The notes: generated from the sequence alone by a model not told the origin. A stretch of DNA of 61,313 bases from Pseudomonadota bacterium (GCA_021827205.1 JAKAWV010000018.1:1-61313), one strand, 5' to 3'; shown: positions 24,434-33,582, counted from the first letter of the stretch. Made by a program: numbers and translations.

Positions 24434-25843
24434 TCAGATCGAGTAGTACATCTGGTATTCGAGCGGGTGCGTGGCGGCGCGGAAGCGCGTGACTTCCTGC
24501 ATCTTCAGCGCGATGTAGCCGTCGATGAAATCGTCGCTGAATACGCCGCCGGCCTTGAGAAAACCGCGGTCCTTGTCCAGCGCCTCCAGCGCCTGATCGA
24601 GACTGGAGCAGACCTGCGGGATGTTCTTCTCCTCCTCGGGCGGCAGGTCGTAGAGATCCTTGTCGGAGGGTGCGCCCGGATCGATCTTGTTGAGCACGCC
24701 GTCCAGCCCGGCCATCAGCAGCGCGGTGAACGTGAGATACCCCGAGTTGACCGGATCGGGGAAGCGCACCTCGATGCGGCGGCCCTTGGGGCTGCTCACA
24801 TACGGAATGCGGCAGCTCGCCGAGCGATTGCGCGCCGAATAGGCCAGCATCACCGGCGCCTCGAAGCCCGGCACCAGACGCTTGTAGCTGTTGGTGGTGG
24901 AGTTGGCGAAGGCATTGATCGCCTTGGCGTGCTTGAAGATGCCGCCGATGTACCACAGCGCTAACTGGCTGAGCCCGCCGTACAGGTCGCCCGCGAACAG
25001 GTTCTTGCCGTCCTTGCCCAGCGACTGATGCACGTGCATGCCGCTGCCGTTGTCGCCGACGATCGGCTTGGGCATGAAGGTGGCGGTTTTGCCGTTCTGG
25101 TGCGCGATGTTCTTGATGACGTATTTCAGCACCATCAGTTCGTCGGCCTTGCGCACCAGCGTGTTGAAGCGCGTGCCGATTTCGCACTGTCCGGCGGTGG
25201 CGACTTCGTGGTGATGCACCTCGACCTTGAGGCCCATGGCTTCGAGGGTCTGGCACATCTCGGCGCGCAGGTCGCCCAGCGAATCCACCGGGCTGACCGG
25301 AAAATAGCCGCCCTTGATGCCGGGACGGTGGCCCGAGTTGCCGCCCTCGGCGCGCTGGCCCGAGGACCATGCAGCCTCTTCGGACTCGATTTCGTAGAAC
25401 ACCTTGCCCATGTCGTTGGCGTAGCGCACCGAGTCGAAAATGAAGAACTCGGGCTCGGGGCCGAAGAACGCGGTATCGGCGGCGCCGGTGGATTTCAGAT
25501 ATGCCTCGGCGCGCTTGGCGATGGAGCGCGGATCGCGGCCGTAAGCCTGCATGGTGCTGGGCTCGAGCACGTCGCAGGTGAGGATCAGTTGCTTGGCACT
25601 GCTGAATGGATCGAGCACGGCGGTGGAAGCGTCCGGCATCAGCACCATGTCGGAGTCGTTGATGCCCTTCCAACCCGAGATCGAGGAGCCATCGAACATC
25701 TTGCCGTCCTCGAAGGTTCCGGCGTCGACGGTATGCGCGGGGAAGCTGACGTGGTGCTGGCGCCCGGCTATATCGGCAAAACGGAAATCGACGAATTCGA
25801 CCTCGTGTTCGGCGATCAATTTGAGGACGTGGTCTGCGGACAT
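24434..25843 (-). CDS. glnA: Glutamine synthetase, type I
   Basis: A 469-residue GlnA-beta enzyme that joins ammonia to glutamate using ATP. Seen: the N-terminal '[21 protein letters not shown]', the metal-binding '[12 protein letters not shown]', '[17 protein letters not shown]', '[19 protein letters not shown]', the '[12 protein letters not shown]' loop, and the adenylylation loop with Tyr in '[12 protein letters not shown]', so activity is probably tuned by GlnE. ATG 25843 ([10 protein letters not shown]) has GGAG at good spacing; an earlier in-frame ATG at 25891 lacks one. Upstream a TGCACCAAAT half-site resembles part of an NtrC box, but I could not find a clear sigma-54 promoter. Confidence 0.97.
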   Translation of the reverse strand: MSADHVLKLIAEHEVEFVDFRFADIAGRQHHVSFPAHTVDAGTFEDGKMFDGSSISGWKGINDSDMVLMPDASTAVLDPFSSAKQLILTCDVLEPSTMQAYGRDPRSIAKRAEAYLKSTGAADTAFFGPEPEFFIFDSVRYANDMGKVFYEIESEEAAWSSGQRAEGGNSGHRPGIKGGYFPVSPVDSLGDLRAEMCQTLEAMGLKVEVHHHEVATAGQCEIGTRFNTLVRKADELMVLKYVIKNIAHQNGKTATFMPKPIVGDNGSGMHVHQSLGKDGKNLFAGDLYGGLSQLALWYIGGIFKHAKAINAFANSTTNSYKRLVPGFEAPVMLAYSARNRSASCRIPYVSSPKGRRIEVRFPDPVNSGYLTFTALLMAGLDGVLNKIDPGAPSDKDLYDLPPEEEKNIPQVCSSLDQALEALDKDRGFLKAGGVFSDDFIDGYIALKMQEVTRFRAATHPLEYQMYYSI

Positions 25844-26086
25844 GATCTGCTCCAGGTGAGGAAAGGGATGCTGGACTCTGGCAAGCCTCATGCCAACCGC
25901 GATGCGTGGCGGTGGTGCAGCCTTGGCTCGCAGCGCGCTGTCGTGCGGCTAATCAGCGCATCATTGTAGTGCTATTCAAAATTGTTTTGCTTTTATTTGG
26001 TGCAATTTTGGCGCGCGCCTCCGCGCTCACGCATAACCGCGCCGCGCAGGGCTGCGGTTTACGCATCGGTAAGCGCGTTGACCCGG
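25844..26086. other. glnA upstream region
   Basis: A gene-free stretch between glnA and a palindromic element. Reading leftward it has an AT-rich patch (about 25960-26015) with two related direct repeats, GCGCCAAAA and GCACCAAAT, ~10 nt apart, and TACAAT nearer the gene as a possible -10. This is the likely glnA control region; factor binding is not shown. Confidence 0.4.
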
Positions 26087-26247
26087 CAGCCTGTCGGGCT
26101 TTGGTGGTCGAGACGAGAATTCGGCTGTGCGAGGACAGATTTTCGACGCTGCGCCGGCCCATAGTGGTTCTATGGGCCAAGAAGCGGCGGAAATATGGAC
26201 CGCACAGACGGATTCGCAGCCCGGCCAACCAAAGTCCGACAGGCTGC
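26087..26247. repeat. ~160-bp near-palindromic element, MITE-like
   Basis: The ends mirror each other: CAGCCTGTCGGGCTTTGG at the left and, read in reverse from the right, GCAGCCTGTCGGACTTTGG. Similarity continues inward (GAATTCGGCTGTGCG against GAATCCGTCTGTGCG) to a perfect central palindrome GGCCCATAG-TGGTT-CTATGGGCC (26156-26178). It contains no gene. The form is that of a non-autonomous transposable element or a large REP-type repeat placed between glnA and uppP. Confidence 0.7.
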
Positions 26248-26289
26248 TAGGCTGCTGGCCTAACATCGCGGCTCACACGGAACCCATCC

Positions 26290-27150
26290 ATGAGTCTATT
26301 CAATGTGCTGCTGATCGCCCTGCTGCAGGGGCTGACCGAATTGTTTCCGGTCAGCAGCCTCGGGCATGCGGTGGTGCTGCCGGCGCTGCTGCATCTGCAC
26401 ATCAATCAGCACGCGCGCGATTTCCTGCCGTTTCTGGTGGTGCTGCACGTGGGCACGCTGGTGGCGTTGCTGGCGTATTTCTGGCGTGTTTGGCTGGGTA
26501 TCGCCTGGGGCGTGCTGCGCGGACCGCGCGCCGGCGACGCCGAAAACTACCGGCGTCTGGCCGGGATGCTGGTGCTGGGCACGCTGCCGGCGATCGCGGT
26601 CGGTTTCGCGCTGGAAAAACCGCTGCGCGCATTGTTCGGCGAGCCTTGGGTCGCTGCGCTGTTTCTGGTCGTCAACGGCGGCATGCTGCTGCTGGGCGAA
26701 CGCTTGCGGCGGCGTGTGGCAAATGCCGGCGCGAGCGCGATGCAGGATGAGCATCTCGACGGGCTGCGCTGGCTTGACGCGCTGATCATCGGTATCTGGC
26801 AGTGCCTTGCATTCATCCCCGGCCTGTCGCGTTCGGGCGCAACCATGGTCGGCGGCCTGCGCCGTGGCCTCAATCACGCGCAGGCGGCGCGCTTTTCATT
26901 TCTGCTCGGCGCGCCGGTGATCACCGGCGCGGCGGTGCTGGAGATTCCCAAGCTACTGCACGCGCACGGTGCACATCACGCGCCACTGGGCCTGATGCTG
27001 TTGGCCGGTATCGTCGCCGGGCTGGCGGCGCTGTTCAGCACCTGGTTTCTGATGCGCTATTTCCGTCGCCACGAGCAGGCGGCGCTGAATCCATTCGCCT
27101 GGTATTGCATCGGCTTCGGCGCGCTGGCGCTGCTGCTGCTGCGCGCATGA
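26290..27150 (+). CDS. uppP: Undecaprenyl-diphosphatase (UppP/BacA family), paralogue 1
   Basis: A 286-residue integral membrane protein that would recycle undecaprenyl diphosphate for cell-wall synthesis and gives bacitracin resistance. The two catalytic motifs are present but the first is atypical: 'LQGLTELFPVSSLGHAVVL' (usual form EGxTEFLPISSTGH) and 'PGLSRSGATM'. About eight hydrophobic spans. It is followed 69 nt later by a second, more canonical UppP on the same strand. The divergence of motif 1 suggests a different preferred substrate or regulation (inference). Confidence 0.88.
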   Translation: MSLFNVLLIALLQGLTELFPVSSLGHAVVLPALLHLHINQHARDFLPFLVVLHVGTLVALLAYFWRVWLGIAWGVLRGPRAGDAENYRRLAGMLVLGTLPAIAVGFALEKPLRALFGEPWVAALFLVVNGGMLLLGERLRRRVANAGASAMQDEHLDGLRWLDALIIGIWQCLAFIPGLSRSGATMVGGLRRGLNHAQAARFSFLLGAPVITGAAVLEIPKLLHAHGAHHAPLGLMLLAGIVAGLAALFSTWFLMRYFRRHEQAALNPFAWYCIGFGALALLLLRA

Positions 27151-27219
27151 AAAGTGCATGGCGCTGAACCCGCCGCGCGCGTCGCGTAAGCTGCGCCGCC
27201 TTGCCGCGCGAGTCGTACC

Positions 27220-28020
27220 GTGCTGATTCCCTGGAACGCGATCCTGCTCGGGATCATCGAAGGCATCACCGAGTTTCTGCCGATCTCCTCGACCGGGCAC
27301 TTGCTGATCGCCGAGCAGTGGCTGGGCGCACGCTCGGACCTGTTCAATGTGGTGATTCAATCCGGCGCGATTCTCGCGGTGACGCTGGTGTACTGGCGGC
27401 GTCTGTGGACACTGGCGTGGGGCTTGGGCGAGCGCGCCAACCGCGTCTATGTCGGCAAGCTGCTGCTGGCGTTCGCGGTGACCGCCGTGCTGGGTTTCAT
27501 CGCCGTGAAGCTGGGCTTCAAGCTGCCGGTCAGCGTGCGGCCAGTGGCCTGGGCGCTGCTGCTGGGCGGCATCTGGATGCTGGCGGCGGAAGCCATCGCC
27601 GTACGCCGGAAACCGGGGCGCGAGGTGAGCTGGTCGGTGGCGCTGGTGGTGGGTGTGGCGCAGATGATCGCGGGGATCTTCCCCGGGCTGTCGCGTTCGG
27701 CCAGCACCATTTTCGCGGCGATGCTGGCAGGCACGCGCGATCGTTCGGCGGCGACCGAGTTTTCCTTCATCGTCGGCATTCCCACCATGTATGCAGCCGG
27801 CGCCTACGAGCTGTGGCACACGTTGCGTCACGGTGGCGCCGCGCACGAGCACTGGGGCGCATTGGGTGCGGCCTTCGTGGTGTCGGCGATCACCGCGTTC
27901 GTGACGGTGAAGTGGCTGCTGGGTTACATCAAGACGCACCGCTACACGCTGTTTGCGTGGTATCGCATCGCGCTGGGCGCGGCCTTGTTCGGCGCGCTGG
28001 GGTTGGGTTGGATGCACTGA
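27220..28020 (+). CDS. uppP: Undecaprenyl-diphosphatase (UppP/BacA family), paralogue 2
   Basis: A 266-residue membrane protein with consensus motifs 'IEGITEFLPISSTGHLLIAE' and 'PGLSRSASTIFAAM', and Glu and Arg residues in the usual places. The start is GTG 27220. It is clearly different in sequence from the protein just upstream, so this is not a recent duplication. Its length matches E. coli UppP (273). Confidence 0.93.
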   Translation: MLIPWNAILLGIIEGITEFLPISSTGHLLIAEQWLGARSDLFNVVIQSGAILAVTLVYWRRLWTLAWGLGERANRVYVGKLLLAFAVTAVLGFIAVKLGFKLPVSVRPVAWALLLGGIWMLAAEAIAVRRKPGREVSWSVALVVGVAQMIAGIFPGLSRSASTIFAAMLAGTRDRSAATEFSFIVGIPTMYAAGAYELWHTLRHGGAAHEHWGALGAAFVVSAITAFVTVKWLLGYIKTHRYTLFAWYRIALGAALFGALGLGWMH

Positions 28021-28040
28021 ACACCGCGCTGCGGCGCGCG

Positions 28041-28274
28041 TCAGGGTCGCAGCAGGCGCAACGCGCGCAGCAACGCCTCACCGCCGCGGCGCAGCGAGGC
28101 CGGACGCGGCAGCAGACGCGCGGCCAGCAAACCACCGCACAAAGCCGCGACCGGGCGCACCCAGGGATGTTGGTCCAGCCAAGCGCCGCCGCGCTGCAAT
28201 TGCGGCATCAGCGCGGCCCGTGCGCGCTGCGCGCGGGCGACGCCATCCGGCCACGGGGGGCGACGCGCGCTCAT
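28041..28274 (-). CDS. Small basic protein, YqjK-like position
   Basis: A 77-residue Arg- and Leu-rich protein ('MSARRPPWPDGVARAQRARA' then one weak hydrophobic stretch 'VRPVAALCGGLLAARLL'). Its ATG overlaps the stop of the phage-holin-family gene by 4 nt. In E. coli the order yqjC-yqjD-yqjE-yqjK is seen; the match here rests mainly on position and character, so this call is tentative. Confidence 0.6.
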   Translation of the reverse strand: MSARRPPWPDGVARAQRARAALMPQLQRGGAWLDQHPWVRPVAALCGGLLAARLLPRPASLRRGGEALLRALRLLRP

Positions 28275-28690
28275 GCCGGCGGTTTGCCGCGCAGTGGGGC
28301 GAGCACGGCGCGCAGTTCGGCGCGCGTCGTCGGCAGACTGAGCGGTCGCAGTACGCGGCGCAGGCCGCGCAACAGCAGCCACACGCCGACGATCAGCAGC
28401 ACGACGGTCAAAGCCAACGCCAGCGCCAGCGAGCCGCTGGCGTGAAACAAACCGAGCAAGAGCAGCGCCACCAGCACGAGGGTCGCGACGCCGATCAGCA
28501 ACGCCCATAGCAGGCCGCGCCCGGCGCGGCCAACTTCCAACCGCACCAAATCCAGCAATGCCGCACCCATTTCGAGCACGGCGTCCAGCGCATTCGGCGC
28601 GGACGCTGTACTGGCGTCCGTGGGCGCGGGCGTGCCGATCGCCGCCCGCGTGGCGGCGGCCTGTGGCGCGGGCTCCTCGGCCTCACTCAT
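28271..28690 (-). CDS. Phage holin family (YqjE-like) membrane protein
   Basis: A 139-residue protein with an Ala/Pro-rich N-terminal tail, a helix 'LEMGAALLDLVRLEVGRAG' and two spans ('GLLWALLIGVATLVLVALLLLG', 'LALALALTVVLLIVGVWLLL'), the plan of the Actinobacteriophage-holin/YqjE family. The role is unknown. It is the middle gene of a three-gene set, 2 nt after the DUF883 gene stop and overlapping the next gene (ATGA). Confidence 0.8.
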   Translation of the reverse strand: MSEAEEPAPQAAATRAAIGTPAPTDASTASAPNALDAVLEMGAALLDLVRLEVGRAGRGLLWALLIGVATLVLVALLLLGLFHASGSLALALALTVVLLIVGVWLLLRGLRRVLRPLSLPTTRAELRAVLAPLRGKPPA

Positions 28691-28692
28691 GC

Positions 28693-29025
28693 TCAGCGCC
28701 GCATCAGGCGACCCAGCAACCAGCCCGTCGCGGCCGCGATCAACACCGCCTGACCGGGCTTCTCGCGCACGAAATCGCGCGTCTTGTCGAACAGATCACC
28801 CGCCTGCGCGCGCAATTTCTCGGCCGCTTCGCGGCCACGCGCCGCCATCTCGGCGGCCTTGTCGTTGACGCCGGCGGCCACATCGGCACCGACATCCGTG
28901 GCTCGGTGCAAACCATGCTCGACGCGCTCGGCGGTGTGCTTCACCACGGCGCTCTCGGTTTGCTTGGCGCGCTCGGCGGTGGCGTGGATGCGGTCTTCAG
29001 AGGGATTGCTGACTTCGCTGTTCAT
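28693..29025 (-). CDS. DUF883/ElaB-YqjD family protein
   Basis: A 110-residue protein: a long charged amphipathic helix rich in Ala, Glu and Lys, then 'RDFVREKPGQAVLIAAATGWLLGRLMRR', the family's C-terminal membrane anchor with the conserved 'P.xavxiAaGvGfLlG' pattern. In E. coli such proteins bind ribosomes at the inner membrane in stationary phase. First gene of the yqjD-yqjE-yqjK-like set. Confidence 0.88.
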   Translation of the reverse strand: MNSEVSNPSEDRIHATAERAKQTESAVVKHTAERVEHGLHRATDVGADVAAGVNDKAAEMAARGREAAEKLRAQAGDLFDKTRDFVREKPGQAVLIAAATGWLLGRLMRR

Positions 29026-29149
29026 GGCTATCTCCGGTGCTGGGTTGATGCGCGATCACGTCAATGCGGCGATCTGCGTCATGGACATGGTGCCGCACAC
29101 CGCGCCGTCCATGCGGTGCGCTGTCGCACGCACGGACAGCATGGTTGGT

Positions 29150-29773
29150 TCAGTCTGCGGCGCGCATCGAATACGTACCCACGCACACCGCTTGCGCCAG
29201 CACGTGGCCGGCGATGGCGCGGCGCAGGTCAGCGAGATTGAATCGCGCCGGCAAGTCCAGCCGCGCCAGCTTCAGCGCGTACACGTGAAACCCGTAGTGA
29301 TGCACGATGCTGTCGTTCCATGGCGGGCACGGGCCGTCATAGCCGTAATAGTCACCGGCCATGTCGACATCGTCGGCAAACCAGTGGGTGTAATCGTTGA
29401 TGCCCTGGCGACTGCCCGCCGGGCCAGGCGGATGCTGTTTGCCACGCGCGACGATGCCGCTGCCGCAGGCACCTTCGGCCAACTCGCGCACGCCGGCATC
29501 GATATCGATCATCAGCCAGTGCGCGAACTCGACGCGCGGCAGATCGGCTGGCACCACGCGCCCGGACTTGTTCACGTCATCGCCACGGCCGGGCACATCG
29601 ACATCAATACAAGTCAGGGCGAAGCTGCGCGTCCCCTCGGGCACATCACCCCACGCCAGATGCGGACTGCGATTGCCGCCAAAGGCAAACGGCCCATCCG
29701 TGCCTGGTTGGCCGAAGGCGCAACGCGCGGGAATGGGTTGATGGGTGGCAAAACTCTGGCTGTTGAGCTGCAC
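29150..29773 (-). CDS. YbhB/YbcL-type PEBP (Raf kinase inhibitor-like) protein
   Basis: A 207-residue phosphatidylethanolamine-binding-protein fold. Seen: 'GGNRSPHLAWGDVPEGTRSFALTCIDVDVP' (the DPDAP-like region, here D-V-D-V-P), 'FAHWLMIDIDAGVRELAEG', 'GYDGPCPPWNDSIVHHYGFHVYAL' and 'ILAQAVCVGTYS'-like end. The GTG start is at 29773. The physiological ligand is unknown in bacteria. Slightly longer than E. coli YbhB (158) because of an insertion around residues 115-150. Confidence 0.88.
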   Translation of the reverse strand: MQLNSQSFATHQPIPARCAFGQPGTDGPFAFGGNRSPHLAWGDVPEGTRSFALTCIDVDVPGRGDDVNKSGRVVPADLPRVEFAHWLMIDIDAGVRELAEGACGSGIVARGKQHPPGPAGSRQGINDYTHWFADDVDMAGDYYGYDGPCPPWNDSIVHHYGFHVYALKLARLDLPARFNLADLRRAIAGHVLAQAVCVGTYSMRAAD

Positions 29774-29860
29774 GACACGCTCCCGGGGTCATAGATCACT
29801 GCGACGGATTTCAAGCCTGCGCCGCGGCGTTTCGCGGTGCAAGACATCCCCGCATGCAGT

Positions 29861-31219
29861 TCATTTGCCAATACAAAAGCTGGAGAAAATCGCGTCCAGC
29901 AAATCCTCGCTGCTGTGCGTGCCAGTCAGCTCGTCGAATGCCTGCTGCGCGCGGCGCAGGGCCTCGGCGGCGAGCTCGGCCAGTCCGCCTTGTCGCGCGG
30001 CGGCATGCTGCACCTCGAAGCTCGCTGCTTCGATCTCGGCCGCTGCGCGCTGCAAGGCCAGCACGTGGCGCGTGCGCGCGCTGTAAGCGGTATCGGTATC
30101 GCCACCACTGGCGCGACGTCGCAGTTCCGCGCGCAGCAGATCCACGCCGGCGCCGCTGCGCGCGGATAGCGCGATGCGCAACGGACTGGCCGCATCCTCG
30201 ATACGCGCCGCAGGCTGACCCAGCAAATCGATCTTGTTGAGCACAACCAGCACGGCCATATCCGGCGCATGCGCGCGCACAGCAGCGAGATCGTCGATCC
30301 AGTGCTCGGCATCGCTGACCAGCAGCGCGAGATCGGCGTCCGCCAACGCCGCCAGGGCGCGGCGCGTGCCCTCGCGTTCGATTGCATCGCGCGCCGCGCG
30401 CAGTCCGGCGGTGTCGGCCAGATCCAGACTCACGCCGTCGAGTTGCAGTTCCAGACGCAGCACGTCGCGCGTGGTGCCGGGCACGGCGGTGACGATGGCG
30501 CGATCCTCGCCTGCAAGCGCATTGAGCAAGCTGGATTTTCCGGTATTGGGGCGCCCCACCAGCACCACGCTCATGCCGCGCGCCAGGCGCACGCCGCGCC
30601 GTGCCTCGGCCAGCACGGCTGCGACTTGCACGCGCAGCTCGGCGAGCGCGGCGAGCAGCGCCGGATCGGCCAGCAACTCGAGTTCTTCGTCGGGGAAATC
30701 CAGCGCCGCTTCGATCTGCACGCGCGCGCCGGTGAGCAGCGCCTGCAATTCGTTCACGCGCGCGGAGAACACTCCGGCCAGTGCGCGCTGCGCAGCGTGC
30801 ACCGCCGCCTCGCTACCGGCGGCGATCAGGTCGGCGATGGCTTCGGCCTGCGCCAGATCAAGCTTGCCGTTGAGATACGCGCGTTCGCTGAATTCACCCG
30901 CGCGCGCGGGCCGCGCACCCAGGGCGCAGACACGGCGCAGCAGCAGATCGAGCAGGATCGGGCTGCCATGCGCGTGCAGCTCCAGCACATCCTCGCCGGT
31001 GTAGGAATGCGGCGCGGGAAACCACAGCAGCAGACCCTGATCCAGCAACGCGCCATCGGCTTCGCGCAGCGCGGTGTAGTGTGCGTGGCGCGCGCGCGGC
31101 GCGCGCCCCAACAGGGCTCGCGCAATCGCTCCGGCCTGCGTGCCGCTGACGCGCACGATGCCGACGCCCCCCGCGCCCGGCGCGGTGGCCACGGCGGCGA
31201 TGGTGTCGGCAACGTGCAT
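29861..31219 (-). CDS. mnmE: tRNA uridine-5-carboxymethylaminomethyl modification GTPase MnmE
   Basis: A 452-residue MnmE that, with MnmG, modifies U34 of certain tRNAs. The N-terminal folate-binding domain has 'DTIAAVATAPGAGGVGIVRVSG'; the G domain has G1 'GRPNTGKSSLLN', G2/G3 'GTTRDVLRLEL...LADTAGLR' and G4 'LNKIDLL'; the last four residues are CIGK, whose Cys is essential. It begins 6 nt after the yidC stop, so it belongs to the rpmH-rnpA-yidC-mnmE transcript. Confidence 0.97.
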   Translation of the reverse strand: MHVADTIAAVATAPGAGGVGIVRVSGTQAGAIARALLGRAPRARHAHYTALREADGALLDQGLLLWFPAPHSYTGEDVLELHAHGSPILLDLLLRRVCALGARPARAGEFSERAYLNGKLDLAQAEAIADLIAAGSEAAVHAAQRALAGVFSARVNELQALLTGARVQIEAALDFPDEELELLADPALLAALAELRVQVAAVLAEARRGVRLARGMSVVLVGRPNTGKSSLLNALAGEDRAIVTAVPGTTRDVLRLELQLDGVSLDLADTAGLRAARDAIEREGTRRALAALADADLALLVSDAEHWIDDLAAVRAHAPDMAVLVVLNKIDLLGQPAARIEDAASPLRIALSARSGAGVDLLRAELRRRASGGDTDTAYSARTRHVLALQRAAAEIEAASFEVQHAAARQGGLAELAAEALRRAQQAFDELTGTHSSEDLLDAIFSSFCIGK

Positions 31220-31225
31220 GCTGGC

Positions 31226-32944
31226 TCAGGTTGTCTTGGCGGCGTCGGCGCGCATCACTTGTCGCGTGACGTACCACTGTTGCAGCAAGCCGAGCACGCT
31301 GTTGGTGATGTAGTACAAGACCAGACCTGCCGGGAACTGGGCGAAGAAAAACGCCATCAATATCGGCATGGCCTTCATGATCTTGGCTTGGGTCGGGTCC
31401 ATGCCGACGGCGGGCGTCAACATCTGCTGTGCCAGCATGACCGCGGCGTAAAGCACCGGCAGCACGTAGTAGGGATCGGGTGCGGACAGGTTGTGGATCC
31501 ACAGCACGAACGGCGCCTGCCGCAATTCCACGCTCTCGATCAGTACCGGATACAGCGCAAAGAACACCGGAATCTGCACCAGCATGGGCAGGCAACCGGC
31601 CACGGGATTGGCTTTCTCTTTTTGATACAGCTCCATCATGGCCTGCTGCATCTTGGTCTTGTCGTCGGCGTAACGCGCCTGCAGCGCCTTGATGCGCGGC
31701 GTCAGTTTGCGCATCTTGGCGAATGAGCGGTACTGCTTGTCGCTGAGCCAGTAGAACGCGGTCTTGATCAACAGCACCAGCAAGATGATCGCCAGACCCC
31801 AGTTGTGGGTAATGCGGTGCAACTGCACCAGAACCCAGTGCAACGGCTGCGAGATCACGGTGAAGATGCCGTAGTCCACGCTCAGTTCGAGGCCAGGCGC
31901 GGCGGCGTTGAGCGCGCGCTCCAGCTTGGGTCCGACGAACAGGCTCATGTTCTGCGTGGCGCTGGCGCCTGGTGCCACGCTGAAAGCGGGACCGATGCTG
32001 CGCAGCAGATAGTGCGGCACACCGGCGACATCGAAGGTGGCGCTGCTGAATTGCGCGCTGCTGCCGCGCGCCGGAATCCACGCCGCGACGAAATAGCGCT
32101 GCACGAAGGCGATCCAGCCATCTTGCACGCTGCGCGCCAACGGGTGCTTGGCAAACTCATCAAAGGCCAGCTTGCTGAACTTGTCCTGCGGGCTGTACCA
32201 GCTCCCGCCAGTGAAGCTGTAGTACTCGGATGGGTCATGCAGAAAGAACAGATGCGAGGGTGGTGCTGGCGGCGCGGTGCGCACCAGTTGCGTCCAGGCG
32301 TTGCCGGTCCATGGTGTCTTGCCGAGGTTGCGCACCTGCTCCTGCACCTGTACCACGTAGCTGCCACGCGTGAAGGTGTAGCGCTTGGTCACCGCGATGC
32401 CTTGCGCAGGGTCGCTCCAGGTCAGATCGACGTTGAGCTGCTTCTGTCCCGATGTCATGGAGTAGCTGGTGCGCGCGCTCTTGAACAGCGCATCCGCCAC
32501 TGGTGCGGCGCCAGTGATGTTGCTGACCAATCCGCTCTGCGCAACCAGGTAATGGCCGGCGCTGTCATCCAGCAGGCTGACGCGCGGCGTTTGCTCGGGC
32601 GCCACCGCGTATTTCAGCAAACGTGCCTGCACCAGCGCGCCACCAGCGGTATCCAAAGTGATATCGAGCACATCGGTGTGCACCGTGATGCGCTGGCCGT
32701 GCGCGGCGCCGCTACCAGGCAACAACGTGGCTGCAGGCGCAGCGGACTTCGCCATCGGCGCGGGCGCGGACGGCACTGCGCTGACCTGCGCGGGCGCGGC
32801 GCTGGCTTGCGGCGCAAGCGTGCCGGTGCTGGCGGCAGACGGCAGTGCTGCGATCGGCGCGTTGAATTGCTGCTCCCATCCGGTCCACAACAGGTAGGCG
32901 ACCAGCAGCAGGCCGAGCAGCAGGAATGTGCGCGTCTGATTCAT
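31226..32944 (-). CDS. yidC: Membrane protein insertase YidC
   Basis: A 572-residue YidC of the Gram-negative type: an N-terminal anchor ('FLLLGLLLVAYLLWTGW'), a large periplasmic beta-domain, then five C-terminal spans with 'WGLAIILLVLLIKTAFYWLSDKQYRSFAKMRKLTPRI', 'MQQAMMELYQKEKANPVAGCLPMLVQIPVFFALY' and 'FFFAQFPAGLVLYYITNSVLGLLQQW'. It inserts inner-membrane proteins alone or with SecYEG. It begins only 44 nt after rnpA; the small yidD gene usual at this place is missing. Confidence 0.97.
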   Translation of the reverse strand: MNQTRTFLLLGLLLVAYLLWTGWEQQFNAPIAALPSAASTGTLAPQASAAPAQVSAVPSAPAPMAKSAAPAATLLPGSGAAHGQRITVHTDVLDITLDTAGGALVQARLLKYAVAPEQTPRVSLLDDSAGHYLVAQSGLVSNITGAAPVADALFKSARTSYSMTSGQKQLNVDLTWSDPAQGIAVTKRYTFTRGSYVVQVQEQVRNLGKTPWTGNAWTQLVRTAPPAPPSHLFFLHDPSEYYSFTGGSWYSPQDKFSKLAFDEFAKHPLARSVQDGWIAFVQRYFVAAWIPARGSSAQFSSATFDVAGVPHYLLRSIGPAFSVAPGASATQNMSLFVGPKLERALNAAAPGLELSVDYGIFTVISQPLHWVLVQLHRITHNWGLAIILLVLLIKTAFYWLSDKQYRSFAKMRKLTPRIKALQARYADDKTKMQQAMMELYQKEKANPVAGCLPMLVQIPVFFALYPVLIESVELRQAPFVLWIHNLSAPDPYYVLPVLYAAVMLAQQMLTPAVGMDPTQAKIMKAMPILMAFFFAQFPAGLVLYYITNSVLGLLQQWYVTRQVMRADAAKTT

Positions 32945-32988
32945 TGACAGGGTGTCCGGTAAGGGGCGCGCATGCAGCCGGGCGCGGA

Positions 32989-33372
32989 TCAGCCGGGCAT
33001 TGTGCCGGGCGCGTGCTGCAGCTTCAATGCCGCCAGTCGCTGCAGCAGCGCGGCGAGGTCGGCGGCAAGGACGCGATTGTCGGCAGCGGCGGCCGTGGTG
33101 CGGGCGATGACGAGCATGTCCAGCGCCGGCATGTGTTCACGGCGCAGACGAAACGCGGTGCGGATCTGGCGCTTGATGCGGTTGCGCTGCACGGCGCTCT
33201 TGTGCACGCGCTTGGAGACGGATTGCGCCATGCGCGCGTGACCACTGGGCGAGAACCGATAGCGCGCCACGAAGTGGCGGGTGCCGAGCGCGGCGGCATC
33301 GCGGCCGAGTGCGGCGAAATCAGCAGCCCGCGTGAGCCGCGCAGCGCGCGGCAATCTCGCGGACGTCATCAT
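32989..33372 (-). CDS. rnpA: Ribonuclease P protein component
   Basis: A 127-residue RnpA, the protein cofactor of RNase P in tRNA 5'-end maturation. Seen: '[17 protein letters not shown]' and the RNA-binding '[25 protein letters not shown]' (the RNR motif). Two tandem ATGs (33370-33372 and 33367-33369) are possible; the first is used. It starts 7 nt after rpmH, as usual. Confidence 0.95.
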   Translation of the reverse strand: MMTSARLPRAARLTRAADFAALGRDAAALGTRHFVARYRFSPSGHARMAQSVSKRVHKSAVQRNRIKRQIRTAFRLRREHMPALDMLVIARTTAAAADNRVLAADLAALLQRLAALKLQHAPGTMPG

Positions 33373-33379
33373 CGGCGCC

Positions 33380-33514
33380 TCAGGGAATAAGGCGCTTGCG
33401 GCCCTTGGCGCGGCGGGCGGAAAGAATCTTGCGCCCATCGGCGGTGGCCATGCGCGCACGGAACCCGTGGGTGCGGGCGCGCTTGAGTTTGCTGGGTTGG
33501 AAAGTGCGCTTCAT
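33380..33514 (-). CDS. rpmH: 50S ribosomal protein L34
   Basis: A 44-residue L34 beginning '[20 protein letters not shown]' and ending '[11 protein letters not shown]', the standard sequence and length. It is too short for most size cut-offs. First gene of the leftward rpmH-rnpA-yidC-mnmE operon, driven by the near-consensus promoter at 33553-33582 and facing dnaA. Confidence 0.97.
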   Translation of the reverse strand: MKRTFQPSKLKRARTHGFRARMATADGRKILSARRAKGRKRLIP

Positions 33515-33552
33515 GCCGGTATTTGCGTCGCAGGCTTGCAAAAAGGTCTGTG

Positions 33553-33582
33553 ATTATCGCGATCGTTGCCGCCGCGTGTCAA
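33553..33582 (-). promoter_or_regulatory. Sigma-70 promoter of rpmH
   Basis: On the minus strand TTGACA (33577-33582), an 18-nt spacer and GATAAT (33553-33558) lie ~40 nt before the L34 start. The -35 is perfect and the -10 has five of six consensus bases. Confidence 0.85.

Noticed and set aside
25955-26020. Sigma-54 promoter for glnA
   Set aside because: Only a TGCACCA half-site was found; the paired GG-N10-GC spacing could not be placed with confidence.
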